64,000 nt of DNA from Bordetella genomosp. 13 (GCF_007679965.1 NZ_VEHL01000003.1:186001-250000); one strand, 5' to 3'; positions 1-12,400 are shown, numbered from the stretch's first letter. Translations and numbers: made by a program. Notes: generated by a model from the sequence alone, not told the origin.

Positions 1-433
1 CTGCGCCTCGGTGCCGCCGGCGCCGGCCTGGATGTCCACGAAGCAGTTCAGCGGATCGGCCGGGTTGGCGAACATGCGGCGGAATTCCAGCGCTTCCAGG
101 CGTTCCTGGAAGCCGTTGGCGTCCTGCTCGATGGCTTCGAGGGTGGCGTCGTCGTCGTCGGCCGCGGCCAGCTCGAAGAGTTCGCGCGCGTCGGCCACGC
201 CGTTGCCCAGTTCGGTCAGCGTGGTGACGACGTCTTCGAGGGATTTCTTTTCACGGCCCAGGTCCTGGGCGTGCTTGGGGTCGTTCCAGACGGCCGGATC
301 TTCGAGTTCGGCGTTTACGACCTGCAGGCGTTCAGTCTTGGCATCGTAGTCAAAGATACCCCCGTAACGCCAGCTCGCGCTGCGCGTAGTCGGCGAGGCG
401 GGCGGCGATCTGGTTCTGGCGTTCGGCTTCCAT
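1..433 (-). CDS. prfB: Peptide chain release factor 2 (RF2), N-terminal part, cut by window edge
   Basis: RF2 recognises UGA and UAA stop codons on the ribosome and triggers peptide release. Only the N-terminal part lies in the window; the GGQ catalytic loop would be beyond the left edge. The gene starts at an ATG (431-433) preceded by AAGGAT, and codes for a short leader ending in the residues LRGYL, then an in-frame TGA. Reading continues in the +1 frame as [10 protein letters not shown] and on to EFRRMF and the conserved GAGGTEAQ stretch at the edge. This is the autoregulatory frameshift layout of RF2 genes, so the gene is intact. A TAAAAT-like -10 lies near 466-475 on the minus strand. 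Identification rests on the frameshift site plus the RF2-type N-terminal sequence and is very secure. Confidence 0.95.
349..364 (-). promoter_or_regulatory. prfB: Programmed +1 ribosomal frameshift site of prfB
   Basis: The minus strand reads CGGGGGTATCTTTGAC. A Shine-Dalgarno-like G run (359-363) is followed by TAT, the slippery CTT codon (353-355) and an in-frame TGA (350-352), then C. This matches the classic RF2 autoregulatory signal, where slow decoding of UGA at low RF2 lets the ribosome slip from CUU to UUU. Translation resumes with GAC (Asp). Confidence 0.95.
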
Positions 434-627
434 GGCTATCCTTGATGACTTTTCTGCGAAACCTGGCATTTTAGCTTGTCTGGGGCGGGGTGGTTCTCTC
501 TCCCTAGCGAAAGCTGCGAGCACGTAATGCGCCGTCACCGGCCTTCGCATGCTGGCGTGCCGCCGGCGGGCCCGGGCAGCGATGGAATGCCCGGCCTGCG
601 TGCCGCGCATTCCCCCGGTGCCGCAGC

Positions 628-2328
628 CTATTCGGCGTGCTCGATCACCAACTGCGCCGACACCATGCCGTTCCACACGTTCTGCTCCAGCCGGTAGGCG
701 ACCTGCACGTGCTCGGGCACGGACTGGTCGTGGCCGAACCAGATGGCGTCGAAGCGCTGGTGGCCGCGCTCCAGCGACAGCTTCAGGTGCTTCTCGCCCA
801 CCAGGCGCTGCGCGCGCACGGTGAACTCGTCCAGGAACAGCGGCGCCGCGAAGCCCGCGCCCCAGACCTGCTGCTGCAGCAGGCCGGCCACTTCGGCGTT
901 GGCGTAGCCGGATTCCAGCGCGCCGTCGGTCTCGATCAGCGGCTCGAAGCGGTCGCGGCCGGTCAGCTCGCGCACGGCCGCGTCGAAGGCGGGGGCGAAG
1001 GTGGCGAAGTCGTTGCGGCCCAGCGTCAGGCCGGCCGCCATGGCATGGCCGCCGAACTTGCGTATCAGGTTGGGATGGCGCTTGGACACGAGGTCCAGCA
1101 CGTCGCGCAGGTGCACGTCCGGAATCGACCGGCCCGAGCCGCGGATCTCGTCGTCGCCCGCCGGCGCGAAGGCCAGGGTCGGGCGCCAGAATTTTTCCTT
1201 CAGGCGCGAGGCCACCAGGCCCACCACGCCCTGGTGCCAGCCAGGATCGAACACGCAGACCGTGGCGCCGGGGGCGGCGGCCGGGTCGGCCATGGCGGCC
1301 AGCGCCTGCTCGCGCATCTCGGCCTCGATGGTGCGGCGTTCGCGGTTGATCTGGTCGAGCTGTCGCGCCATGTCCAGCGCCTCGGCCTCGTCGTCGGTAG
1401 TCAGGCAGGCGATGCCCAGGCTCATGTCGGCCAGGCGGCCCGCCGCGTTGATGCGCGGGCCCAGCGCGAAGCCCAGGTCGAAGCCGCTGGCCGTGCGCGG
1501 CTCGCGGCCGGCCACGGCGAACAGAGCGCGCAGGCCGGGCTGCATGCGGCCGGCGCGCATGCGCTGCAGGCCCTGCGTGACCAGCAGGCGGTTGTTGGCG
1601 TCCAGCTTGACCACGTCGGCCACGGTGCCCAGCGCCACCAGATCGGACAGCGCGTCCAGGCGCGGTCCGCCGTCGGCCGGGTACACGCCGCGGCGGCGCA
1701 GCTCGGCGCGCAGCGCCAGCATCATGTAGAAGATGACGCCCACGCCGGCCAGGTTCTTGGACGGGAATCCGCAGCCGGGCTGGTTGGGGTTCACGATGGC
1801 CAGCGCGTCGGGCAGCGTGTCGCCCGGCAGGTGATGGTCGGTGACCACCACGCCGATGCCCGCGGCATTGGCCGCGGCCACGCCGTCGACGCTGGCGATG
1901 CCGTTGTCCACGGTGATGATGATGTCGGGCTTGCCGCTGCGGTGCGTGCAAGCCAGCTCGATCACCGCGGGCGACAGGCCGTAGCCGGTCTCGAAGCGGT
2001 TGGGCACAAGGAAATCGACGTCCGCGCCCATGGCGGCCAGCGCGCGCAGGCCGACTGCGCAGGCGGTGGCGCCGTCGCAGTCGTAGTCGGCCACGATCAG
2101 CAGCTTCTTGCGCTGCTGGATGGCGTCGGCCAGCACGCCGGCGGCGTGCGCCGAATGCGTCAGGCCGCTGGGCGGCAGCAGTGCGGGCCAGGCCAGGCGC
2201 GTCTGGTCGGGATGCGTGACCCCGCGCGCGGCCCACAGGCGCGACAGCAGGGGATGGATGCCGGCGGATTCCAGCAGCCTGCAGGCTGCGGCGTCGGAGG
2301 AGCGTACGGTCAGACGGGGCGAGACCAC
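628..2328 (-). CDS. recJ: Single-stranded-DNA-specific 5'-3' exonuclease RecJ
   Basis: RecJ degrades single-stranded DNA 5' to 3' in RecF-pathway recombination, base excision and mismatch repair. The 566-residue product is close to the usual RecJ length (about 570). It shows the DHH-family metal motifs: DYDCDG in the N-terminal third, VDNG, and the signature TDHH. The ring-type GGHAMAAG of the DHHA1 domain appears towards the C-terminus, followed by the OB-like RecJ_OB region. No ATG is available at the conserved N-terminus (VSPRLTV), so the best start is GTG at 2326-2328. That places the first 19 bases inside the upstream gene, implying translational coupling. It lies between the RpfE-like gene and prfB on the same strand, a common beta-proteobacterial arrangement. 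Confidence 0.95.
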   Translation of the reverse strand: MVSPRLTVRSSDAAACRLLESAGIHPLLSRLWAARGVTHPDQTRLAWPALLPPSGLTHSAHAAGVLADAIQQRKKLLIVADYDCDGATACAVGLRALAAMGADVDFLVPNRFETGYGLSPAVIELACTHRSGKPDIIITVDNGIASVDGVAAANAAGIGVVVTDHHLPGDTLPDALAIVNPNQPGCGFPSKNLAGVGVIFYMMLALRAELRRRGVYPADGGPRLDALSDLVALGTVADVVKLDANNRLLVTQGLQRMRAGRMQPGLRALFAVAGREPRTASGFDLGFALGPRINAAGRLADMSLGIACLTTDDEAEALDMARQLDQINRERRTIEAEMREQALAAMADPAAAPGATVCVFDPGWHQGVVGLVASRLKEKFWRPTLAFAPAGDDEIRGSGRSIPDVHLRDVLDLVSKRHPNLIRKFGGHAMAAGLTLGRNDFATFAPAFDAAVRELTGRDRFEPLIETDGALESGYANAEVAGLLQQQVWGAGFAAPLFLDEFTVRAQRLVGEKHLKLSLERGHQRFDAIWFGHDQSVPEHVQVAYRLEQNVWNGMVSAQLVIEHAE

Positions 2329-3350
2329 CAGGTGTTCCAGTCGTGCTTGGGCGCCGGCAGCCATTTCAGCAGGCCGGTGCGCGGTTTCAGGGTGAGCCGG
2401 ACGCGGCGATCCTCGCCCAGCAGCAGCAGTTCGGTCGGCTGCGCGGGCAGGGCGGACTTGGCCGGCCCGGCCAGCGGGGCGATGCGGGCCTGGTCCACGC
2501 GGGCCAGGGCGTCGAGCCAGGCGGCCCAGTCGCCGGCGCGATGCGCGGCGTCCAGGTCGGCGATGACGTGCACGCCGCCGGCGGATGGTTGCATGGCCCA
2601 CGGCGCGGCGCCGCCGTACAGCCACAGGCCGTTGACCGGCGCGACGCCGCGCGCGCCGCGGGCCTCGTTCACCGGATGTTCGTACCAGGCCATCTGGATC
2701 TCGTTGACCAGGCGGCGCCAGGGCCGCATGGCGGCATCCTGTGCCCACCAGGCGTTCAGGCTGTGGCCGGCCACGGCGCGCGGGCTGCCGGTGTGGGGGC
2801 GCAGGCCCTCGGGCAGGTGCAGGCGCCAGCGGTTTGGCGCCAAGGGTTCCGCGCGAAAGACGGTGCCGTCGAACAGGGGCGCGGCGGCGGCGTGCAGGGC
2901 CGCGGCTTCCTCGGGGCGCAGGTCCATCTGGTCCGGGTCCAGCAGCGAGGCCTGATCGGTGCCCAGGGCCATGTGGACCAGTTCGGCGAGCCAGATGGGG
3001 GCGTTCGCGGACGCCGCGGAGGCGGCCGGAGGCGGCACCGCGGAGCTGGCAGAGGCGTCGCCCGTCGCGGCGGGCAAGGCTGGGGGCGGGGCGTCCGCGC
3101 CTGCCTGGGCGGCCAGCAGCGGACCGAGGCCCGCGCCAAAGGGCAGGCCGGGCTGGCCGCGAAAGCCGGCCTGTTCCAGCCGCCACGCCTCGAAGGGCGT
3201 ACAGCCCTGCGCGTGCACGTCGAAGGCTTCGGCCTGGGCCTGGCCTGCCTGCAGCCAGGCATGCAGCGCGGGCGCCTGTTTGGGCAGCCGCTTGGCCAGT
3301 TCGGGCGCGACGGACGCCGGGGGCAGGGCGCCGGGAATGACGATGAGCAT
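2310..3350 (-). CDS. RpfE-like conserved protein (COG4255-type)
   Basis: A 346-residue protein without signal peptide or clear membrane segments. The first residues (MLIVIPGALPP) and the central motif NEIQMAWYEHPVN followed by NGLWLYGGA resemble the conserved proteobacterial family named after Xanthomonas RpfE. This family has a distant resemblance to cofactor-independent phosphoglycerate mutase folds and no established biochemical role. Residues about 95-125 are Ala/Pro-rich and look like a linker. The gene overlaps the 5' end of recJ by 19 bases, so the two are probably co-transcribed and coupled, as is usual in Bordetella relatives. The family assignment is by recalled motifs and is moderately sure; the function is unknown. 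Confidence 0.65.
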   Translation of the reverse strand: MLIVIPGALPPASVAPELAKRLPKQAPALHAWLQAGQAQAEAFDVHAQGCTPFEAWRLEQAGFRGQPGLPFGAGLGPLLAAQAGADAPPPALPAATGDASASSAVPPPAASAASANAPIWLAELVHMALGTDQASLLDPDQMDLRPEEAAALHAAAAPLFDGTVFRAEPLAPNRWRLHLPEGLRPHTGSPRAVAGHSLNAWWAQDAAMRPWRRLVNEIQMAWYEHPVNEARGARGVAPVNGLWLYGGAAPWAMQPSAGGVHVIADLDAAHRAGDWAAWLDALARVDQARIAPLAGPAKSALPAQPTELLLLGEDRRVRLTLKPRTGLLKWLPAPKHDWNTWWSRPV

Positions 3351-3467
3351 GGCCGGGATTGTAGTGCGATGAATCCGGCACTGCTCGGACCGGCGGCCGC
3401 CAGCGCCGCCCTTGACGGCACGGGCCGGCGGCTTGCCGCCGCCTGCCCGGCTGCCCGCTGCGCCCCG

Positions 3468-6400
3468 CTACAGGCCCAGGTGGTCGCGCTCGTCCGCCGT
3501 CAGCGCGCGCGCCCCCGCGGGCGCGGAGGCGCCCCGGCCCACCACCTGCACCATGTGGTTGGGCGTGTAGTCGCTGGTTCTTTCCCGCGACCGGGCGGCG
3601 GGCGAAGCAGGCGTGGGAGCGGTCTCGTCGCCGAAGCCCAGCACCTGCACGCTGATGATGGACGGCAGGGCCTGCTGCGCCGCGGCACGCGACCGGGCGA
3701 CGGCGTCCTGTGCCGACGTGGCCGCGCTGCTGGCCGCCGCGCTGGCGCTGGTCAGCGCTCCCACGTTCACGGACGCCACCACCGGGATGCCCTTGGACTC
3801 GCCCTGCACCTGGATGTTGGCCGCATTGACCACCTGCAGGGCCGCGATGTTGACGTTGCCCGACACGCGGATGCCCGCTTCGCCCGCGTCGATGGTGCCT
3901 TGCGGCGCGATGAGGTCCACGTCGCCCGGCGGCACTTCCTGGATCGGCGCCAGCGTGGCGATGCCCGCGCCCGTCGATGGCGTGTTGGGCGACAGCCTCA
4001 TGTTGCCGACGTCGTCGTACACCAGCCGAGGCGGCGTATAGACCTGGGTCGTCTTCGAACCCCGGCCCGCGTTGATGTCGCCCTCGGCCGACCAGATCTG
4101 GATGCCGCCGCCGAAGGTCGTCATGATGCGCGACAGGCCCAGCAGCACGCTGCCCCGCGAGTACATCTGGATGTCGCCCGAGCCCTGGGTGATCAGGCCC
4201 GCGGGGTTCACCACCTGCGTCCCCACGGATACCGCCGGCGTCACGCCCTCGATGCCGACGATGGTCTGCCCGCCGGGTGTGAGCGTCTGGATGGCGCCGC
4301 CGCTGACCGTGCGGATGCCGGCGTTGGCGAAGGCCCCCTGCGCCGACTGGAACATCGTCAGGTTGCCGACGCGCGCGATGGCATTGCCCTGTGCATCCGT
4401 TTCGGGAAACAGGGCTGCGATGGCATTGCGTCCGCGCAGATAGCTGCCCAGGCGCGGACCGGCCGCATCGTTGTATTCGCGGCCGCCCGCCAGCAGTTCG
4501 GCGTAGTACACCTTGCGCACGAAGATGCGCTGCTGCTCGCCAGGCAAGGCGAGGAAATACGCCAGCGCATCGGCCGCCGTACCCGCATGGAACCCGAAGC
4601 GGGCGCCCAGCCACTGTTCGAGCTCGATGTCGTAGGTCTTGGCCACCTTGCCCGGCTGGTCGGCCAGCGGATGGTCGGGCGCGAGGTCGGCCTGGTTGGC
4701 CGGATCCAGGTACAGGCGGGCGAAATCGTCGTAGCGAGTGGCGCCCACGCCGGGCGCGCCCGCACCCAGGCCGGCCTGCACCGCGATGTCGGCACCCGCC
4801 CGCGTATCGCCGCTTGCGATGGGACCCAGGCTGTTCAGGCTGGTCGTGCTGCCCTGGTACAGCTGGCCGCCGGCCGAAACCTCCAGCGTGCCCGGGCCCG
4901 CGATCGAGAGACCGGCATAGAGGATGTCGCCCTCGGCGGCGACCACCGAGACGTCGGTGGCGTTGCCCTGGACGATCAGGCCTCCGAGGTTGACGATGTC
5001 GCCGCCCGCCAGGACGCGGACCGGTTTGGAGGCCTGGTAGTAGGTCTGGGCGGGACCGTTGCCGGTGCTGGCGACGGCCCTTCCGATCTTCATCCCCAGC
5101 AGGTCTCCGTTCACGGCATAGAGGTGCGACAGCGCGCCCTGGCCATCGGCGGAGCCGTCGGTCACGGTATTCGGCCCGAACATGAACAGGGTGCCGCCCA
5201 GGCCCGAGCCCTGCAGGGCGTAGGTGTCGTACTGGTAGTCGTAGATGCTGGGGACGTCCGTCGGCGCGGCCGCGTCGCCCCAGTAATTCGAGTCCCTCAG
5301 GACATGATCCTCGCCCGCGACGCGCCAGGCGGCGTGCAGCGGGGTGGCCATCGACGTCGAGGCCGTGCCCAGCGTGGTGATGGCCGAGGTGGAGTACTGC
5401 GCGGTGATCAAACCGTGCGCCAGCAGGTCCAGGTAGCCATCGGCCGCGGGCATCAGCAGGGTGGGCTGTCCCTGGAAGAAATCGTCGTAGTAGATGTTGC
5501 CGCTTGCCGCCACCACGCTGACGTGGGCGGGAACGACCTGCGAGATGTTGGCGACGTCGAACACCCCGCCGGCATCGACGCTGCGCCCCCCGAACGGCGA
5601 CACGTTGGCGCCCGCCGAGTACAGGTCCACCGCCGTCCTGCCGGTCCACAAGGTGAACCAGGAGGCGGCCGAACCTTCGGCGCCGTTGAACGAGGCCCGG
5701 GTGTCGGTGCGCTCGCCCACCCGGCCGGCGTCCAGCAGCCCGCCCATGACGGCGTCGCCCAGCGTACGCACGCGCAGCACCCCGTCGCCGGGCGCGAAAT
5801 TCACCGCGTCGCGGCGTTGCGACGCATAGGCGGTGTAGGGATCGGCGGGACGCGGATCCCCGGGATTGGCCGTGCCGTAGCCGTTCAGCACCAGAGTGCC
5901 GAGCTCGGCGGCGGACACCGCGATGTCGCCGCGCAGGTTGGCGTACAGCCCGCCGCTGATCTGGCCGCCGGCCGTGACCGTCAGCGTGCCGCCGCCGCTC
6001 TGCGCCAGCGTGCCGTCCTGCGCGACGCGGCCGCTGCCCGCGACCGCGGCCAGCAGGCCGCTCCATTGCTTGCCGGCCACGCCGATGTCGCCGCCGGCGT
6101 GGACGGCGGCATTGCCGCCGCCCAGCGCGCCCACCCCGGCATAGCCGGCCAGGCCCAGCGCGGGCGGCACGCCGATGCCCGTGAAATCGGTCACGTAACT
6201 GCCGAAGTTCAGGCCCCACGCGGTGCGCTGGCCCAGTTCGGCGCCGCCCTGGCGCCACAGCCAATCGCCCAGCGACAGCGTCTGCGGCTGCAGGTAGCCG
6301 ACGATGTCGCCCTGCGCCGACAGCGTGAAGTCGCCGCCGTCCTGCGTGAACCACAGGCGCTGCGCGGCCAGCGTGCTTTCGTAGTCGCCGTACTGCGCGC

Positions 6401-9400
6401 CCAGCACCGTGCCATCGGAATTCAAGGCGCGCGGCGCGTTGTAGCCGGAATCCGGCCCGGTGCCGGCCACCTGCGTGCCGGCGGTGTAGACGCCGTACAG
6501 CGAGTCCTGCCGGTAGTCGCTGCCGACGTACAGGTCCAGGTCGCCCGTGCCGGTGCGTACGACGCTGAGCGCCTGCACCGGCACGCTCGTCGTCGCGGCG
6601 TTGTGCGGGTCGTCCAGCACCATGTTGCCGTGTCCTGCCAGTTGCGCCGCCGGCCGCAGCGCGCGGCTGTCGGCGGCGTCCAGGTCGGCGCCGCTGACCA
6701 GCCGGATCGACGCCGACAGGCTGCCGGCCGCGAGCATCGGCGAGACGGCCCACATGCGGCCCGGTTCGGCTCGCGGGCCATTGAGCAGGATGTCGGCGCC
6801 GCCAGGCACCGTGGAGGTCAGCACCGTGCCGGCGGTGATGGTGACCGTGCCGTACAGCAGGCCCGGAATCTCGGCGCCGGGGCCGTAGAAGGCACCCGTC
6901 GAGTCGGTGACGGAGCCGGACTGCACCACCGGGTAGCCGACGCCGGTGAGGGCGCTGGGGAACAGATAGTAGTAGTCGCCCCAGGGCGCGTAGAAGGGAA
7001 TGTCGAACGTGATGTCCTGCGGCACCGCCTGGCCGCCCAGCGCGATTTGCTGGCGCAGCAGCCAGCCACCGTCGTCGGGCGTGGCGGGCGCAGGCGCGAA
7101 GCCGTCGTTGATGCTGCCGTGCAGGGTCAGGTCGCCGCCGGCGCGCAGCACCAGCGCCATGGGCTCGCCCGCCCCATACCGGGCCGACGCCGGATCGCGG
7201 TCGGCATCCGGACCGTAGCGGTAGCCGGACAGGTCCAGGTCGCCCTTGACGGTGAGGTTGCCGCCCGGCGTGCGGCTGTCGATCTCCACGCCGGGGCGCA
7301 GGTGCCAGGCCGTGCCGTAGGCCGCCAGGCCGGCCGTGCGCGCCTGCAGGTCGGCATTGCCGCGCGCGGCAGTGTCGAAGGCCTGGCTGTCCCGGTCGAT
7401 CGCATCGAGGTAATCCTGAGTGATCACCTGGCCATTGCCGTCGCCCGGAGCATTGCCATACCGCGCCATGCCGTTCAACGCGATGCTCTGCGCGCCGCGT
7501 ATCGTCAGCGGGCCGGACGCCGCGATGGCAATGTCGCCGCCGGTGGCGTTGGCCGGGGTGGCCGGGTCCGTGCCGCCGGGGTCGGTGGCGCTGGCGCCGG
7601 TGCTGCCCACCCGCGGCGCTTTGATGTCCAGATGGCCGCGGGCGACGTGGTCGGGCGAGCCGAGATCCAGCGTGGCGCCCGGAGTCAGGCTGACCGCGCC
7701 GTTCACGGCGGACAGCGTGATCCTGGCGCGGTTGGACGCGTCGATCGGCGCGCCGTAGCTGTCGGTGATCAGCGTATTGCCATGCGCATCGAGCACCGCG
7801 CGCCCGGTCAGCGTCAGGCTCCCTTGCGCCGCCAGTTCGATGCGGCCGGGGCCGTCGCCGCTGGCATCGATGGCGCCATCCACCGTGAGGCTGCCGCCGT
7901 CGGTGGCAATGCTGACCTGGTGCGCGCGTACGCCATCGCCCACCGTCAGGTCGCCCGTCTTTAGCACGAAATCGCGCGCGCCGAAGAAGCCGGCATCGTT
8001 CAGGCGCTGGTTCAGCGCCGTGAAGTCATCGCCGCCGATGCGCAGCGCGGTATAGGCGAAGCGGCCGTCCTGGAAGCCTTCGGCTGCCTGTCCCGCCAGC
8101 GTGCCGCCCAGCGTCACCGTGCCCGCCGCCGCGCGGGCGGCCAGTGAGCCGGCGTCGCCGCCGCCCGCCGAGACGTCGATGCGCGATCCGGCCGCCTGGA
8201 CGATGTTGCCGCCGGCGCTGGTGATGTCGACGCTGCCGCCCCAGCTGTACTTGGTGATGTCGAAGAACGTCACCGCGCGGCCCGAGAGATTCACCTGGGC
8301 GCCATCGCCCAGCATGACGTCGCCGTCCGAGACGATGGTCAGCGAACCGCTGGGCAGCGCCACCGCCGTGTTCAAGGCCACGCCGGGACCTTGCAGCGTC
8401 AGCGAGGCGCCCAGCTCGTCCACCGCGGCGGTGTCCCCGGCGGCCGCGCCCGCGGGCGCCGACACCGAGATCGCGCCGCTCGCGACATAGCGCATGGCCG
8501 AGCCCGCCTGCCCCGTCAACAGCGGCGTCACCAGCGACAGCGAGCCGCCGTGCAGCGTGCCATCGGCGTCCTGCGACTGGCCCACTGTCAGCACGCCCTT
8601 GTTGTTGGCGGTGATGCGCTGCGCGCCATCGATCTGCACCGACGCGAAGCCCAGCGCCAGGCGCGGCAGTTCGGCCTGGCGCTGCGGCTGGCTCAGGACG
8701 TCATAGCCGAACTGCACGGTCTGCGCATCGATGAGCAGCCGGCCGCTGCCGGTCCCCGGTCCGCCGGGCTGAACCGCGACCGGCTGCACGCCGGCATACG
8801 GAGCAGCGCTGCTGCCATCGCCGCCGGCAATGCCGTTCCACACGAAATCGCGCGTGGCGATGCGCACCACGTCGCCATCGCCGCCCAGGCCATAGAAGGC
8901 GGGGGTGTTGAACACCATCTGCGCCGACGAGTCGCCCGTGTCCAATGCGACGGACCCGTAGAAATTGAACGCTCCGCCGGCCGTCAGGCTCAGGCGCTCC
9001 AGCGCCGGCACGCCGGCCGACGTGGACGGGCGCAGCAGCCGGTCCAGTGTCTCCTGCGTCAGGCGCAGGCCAGGCTGCAGGGTGCCGGCGGCCTGCGCCG
9101 CGGCCAGGCTGGCGCTGGTGCCGATGTTGACCTGGTCCTGCGACACGGCCACGTAGCGCGCGCCCAGGTTCACCTCGCCCAGGTCCAGCCCGCCGGGCGC
9201 GGCGAAGGCCACCGTGCCCTCGGTCAACAGGCTTGCCCCGTCGCGCACCGTCATGCGTCCCGGTCCCCGTGATGGCAGGAAGTCGACCCAGCCATTGCTG
9301 ACCGTCAGCACGGCGACGTCGGACCCGGCGCCGTACAGGTAGCCCAGCCTGGAATCGATGCCGGGCTCTCCCATGCCGCGCGTATCCAGCACGGCCGAGC

Positions 9401-12400
9401 CGTCGACGGTGATCTGGCTGCCCACCAGGAAGATCTGGCCGGCGCGCAGCGTCGCGCCGTCATGCACCTCGACCGCCCCGCCGCCGTAGGGGCCGCTGCT
9501 GAAGAAAAGGCCCGTGTCCTGGTCGAGCGAACCCTGTCCATTCACGTACTGGTACGGGCCGCCGATGGCCAGCGTCCGCGCACGGAAGGCGCTGAGCGTA
9601 TCGGCCGACACGGTGATGGCGCCGGGCGTGGGCTGGGTCACCGCACCGCCCACGATATCGATCGGCGCGTTGCCAACCACCGACACCTGGCCGCGCAGGC
9701 CGCCCTGGGCCGCATCCAGGATGGCGCGGCCGTCGAATCGGAGCGTCACGGCCTCGTCGTTGCGCTGCAGATTGAAGGCAAGGATCTTGCCGTCCGACGG
9801 CAGCATGGGGCGCACGTTGCCGAACAGCGCCGCCTGGGACGTGGCGAAGTCCGAGTACGGCATCTCGTTGTATTGCGAGAACCGCCGCACGGCCTGGCCA
9901 GGGGTGATCACCACGTGGCTGGGCAGCGCGTCGCGCACGGCGGTGTGGGCGGTGGCCAGCACGGCCTGGGTGGCCCACGAACCGATGGACGTGGCGGCCA
10001 CGCCGGCGGCCAGGGCGCCCACGTGCGCGCCGATCTCGACCCGGTACGCGCCCGGCATCAGCGCGTAACTGGACGGCAGCAGGGTATAGGTGCCGGCGGG
10101 CAGGCCCGGCACGCCAGCGCCTACCGTGATCTGGCGGCCGATGGCTGGATCGCCGGCGCCCTTGTCCGCGATCAGCGGGGCGTAGTCCGAGGCATAGCCG
10201 GGCCAGATCGCATAGACGGCGTTGCCCGCATTGCTGTATTGGTTGGCCACGGGATTGGCGTTGGCCAGCGGCGTGGTCAGCACGTCGACCGAACCGCCAC
10301 GGCCGGTAATGAAGCCCGCGCCGCGCAGGTCGCCGCCACCCGACAGGTCCAGCACCGCGCCCGCCTCGGCAACGATCGAACCGCCGCCCAGCGTGATTCC
10401 CTGCGGCAGCACGCCCGTATCTGGCGATTCGTTGGGATTGGCACGGTTGACGACATTGCCGGCCAGGCTGAAGAGCGTGCCGTCGGCGCCGCGATAGGTC
10501 AGTCCATCCGACGTCCCGCCATAGGGCATCGCCAGGCCGGCCGCGCTGACGGAAGTCAGGCTGCCGTCGCGCAGCACCAGCTGGAGGGTGCCGTCCGGAG
10601 CCGGGACGACCGGCCATACGGTGAAGCTCAGCGCGCCGCCCTTGTCGTTCAACGCGATCGTGCCCAAGGGCGCGCGCACCACGCCGCCCTGGTCCAGCAG
10701 CGGCGCGGCCAGTATCAGCACGCCGAACACGGAATCGGGCACGGGCGCGGGTCGGCCGTTCGAGCGGATCACCAGGCTGCGGCCCGCGTCCCATCCCATT
10801 CTTTCGTTGTCCTGCGTGACCACGCCGGCCACCACCATGCCGCGCTGGCCGCTGGCCGGATAGATCTGCGCCGCATCGATGGTGAGGTCGCCGCTGACCA
10901 GCAGGGCGAACGGGTCGTTCAGGCGCACGCCGCCGCTGTTAAGACGCACGTCGCCCGTGCTTTGCAGCGCGACGGTGGCGAAGCCCGGCGCCTCGACGGC
11001 CCGCGGCGCGCTGACACCCGAGAAGCCCGACGGCGGCATGATGAAGCCCTCGCCGGCCATGCCCACCAGCCCGGACTGCACGCGGCCGTAGATATCGATC
11101 AGGTCGGCCGACAGGGTCAGCCTGCTGGCGCCGTCCACGTGGCGGCCGGCCCCCACCTGGTACACGCCCGGACTGTAGAAGCCGGGAGTGCCTGCCCAAC
11201 TGCCGCCATTGAGCCGGATGTACGGCGCGGCCAGCCGCACCTGCGCATCGTGCGTGGCGGACGCGGTCGACAGGAAGCCGTTGCGCAGGTTGAGGCTGCG
11301 GCCCAGCGACAGGTCGATGTCGCCGTCGAACACGAGCAGGTCGTGCGTCGCCAGCGTCAGGGCGTCGAAGCCGCCCGCCTGCACCTGGTCCACGCCCAGC
11401 ACCGCGGTGCCGTATCGCAGGGCAGCATCGGCCTGTCCCGGCGCCAGCCCGTCGGCCAGCCCGCTGGGCCTGTGCTGCTGCACCAGCGTCAGGTTGTGCA
11501 GCACCTGGTATGCGGCATCGATCATCTCCTTGCCCGGGGTGTAGAGCCGGTTGGCCATCTCCACGGTCAGCGATCCGCCGGCCGCGCCGGGTCCGCCGGC
11601 ATGGGCCGACAGTGTGCCGTCGATGGCCATGCCGACATAGGAGTGCAGGCCGATGCTGCCGCCGGCGCCGGCCAGTGGCAGCGGCCGCGGCAACGCGGTG
11701 GCCGGACCGCCGGCGGTCCCGTCCAGTTGCGCCGACGCGCCGGACGCATCCAGCACCGCCCCCGGCCGGATGACGATGAATGCATCGCTCATCCCGATGT
11801 CGATCGAACCGCCGTCGGGTGCGGCACCATAGGCGCGGCCCTGCTGGTCGCGAGCCACATGGGCGCGCCCCGCGACGTCCAGCACCGCATCGTCGCCGAT
11901 CCACACCGAACGCGTGGCGGAGGCCTGATATGCATCTTGCGTCCCGGGCAACGTCGCGATCGAAATGCTGCCGCCCCAGGCGTTCAGCCGGCCTTCTATC
12001 GTCACCTGTCCGCCATTGCTGCGCAGGTCGATGGACTGGCCCGGATCGACGGAGACCGTGGCGCCGGCGCCCACCGTCAAGGGCGAGGCCACGACGGCGG
12101 ACGCGGGTGAGCCGGCCTGCAATGCGAGGCTGGCTCCGCCACGCTGCGACAGCGTCGCGCGTGCGGCATCTTCCTGATAGAGCGGTGGCGTCCAGGCCGC
12201 GAAGCGCGCCGCAAGGCTGCCGCCCGTGGCCAGCGCCTGGACCGCGGCAGGGTCCACGTGCAGCACCGGCATGGCCACGTCGAGCGCGGTGCCCTCGGCG
12301 ACCGTCAGGCCGTCATGCGCCGATATCCCGTAGTGTGCGAAGCCGCTCTGGAACAGGCCCGCGTCCAGGCGCGTCACGGATTGCACGGCGGCCTGGCGCG

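Noticed and set aside
350..352. In-frame TGA suggesting prfB is a pseudogene
   Set aside because: It is the programmed RF2 frameshift stop with the slippery CTT and upstream G run.
2329..6753. Upstream extension of the recJ frame into a product of about 2000 residues
   Set aside because: The extension covers the RpfE-like and adhesin genes on the same strand in another frame and is low-complexity Arg/Gly/Ala sequence; RecJ begins at the GTG at 2328.
2343..7964. Very long plus-strand reading frame (about 1870 codons) opposite recJ and the adhesin
   Set aside because: It is antisense to well-supported genes, has a His/Arg/Gly/Ala composition typical of GC-rich antisense frames, and has no recognisable domain.
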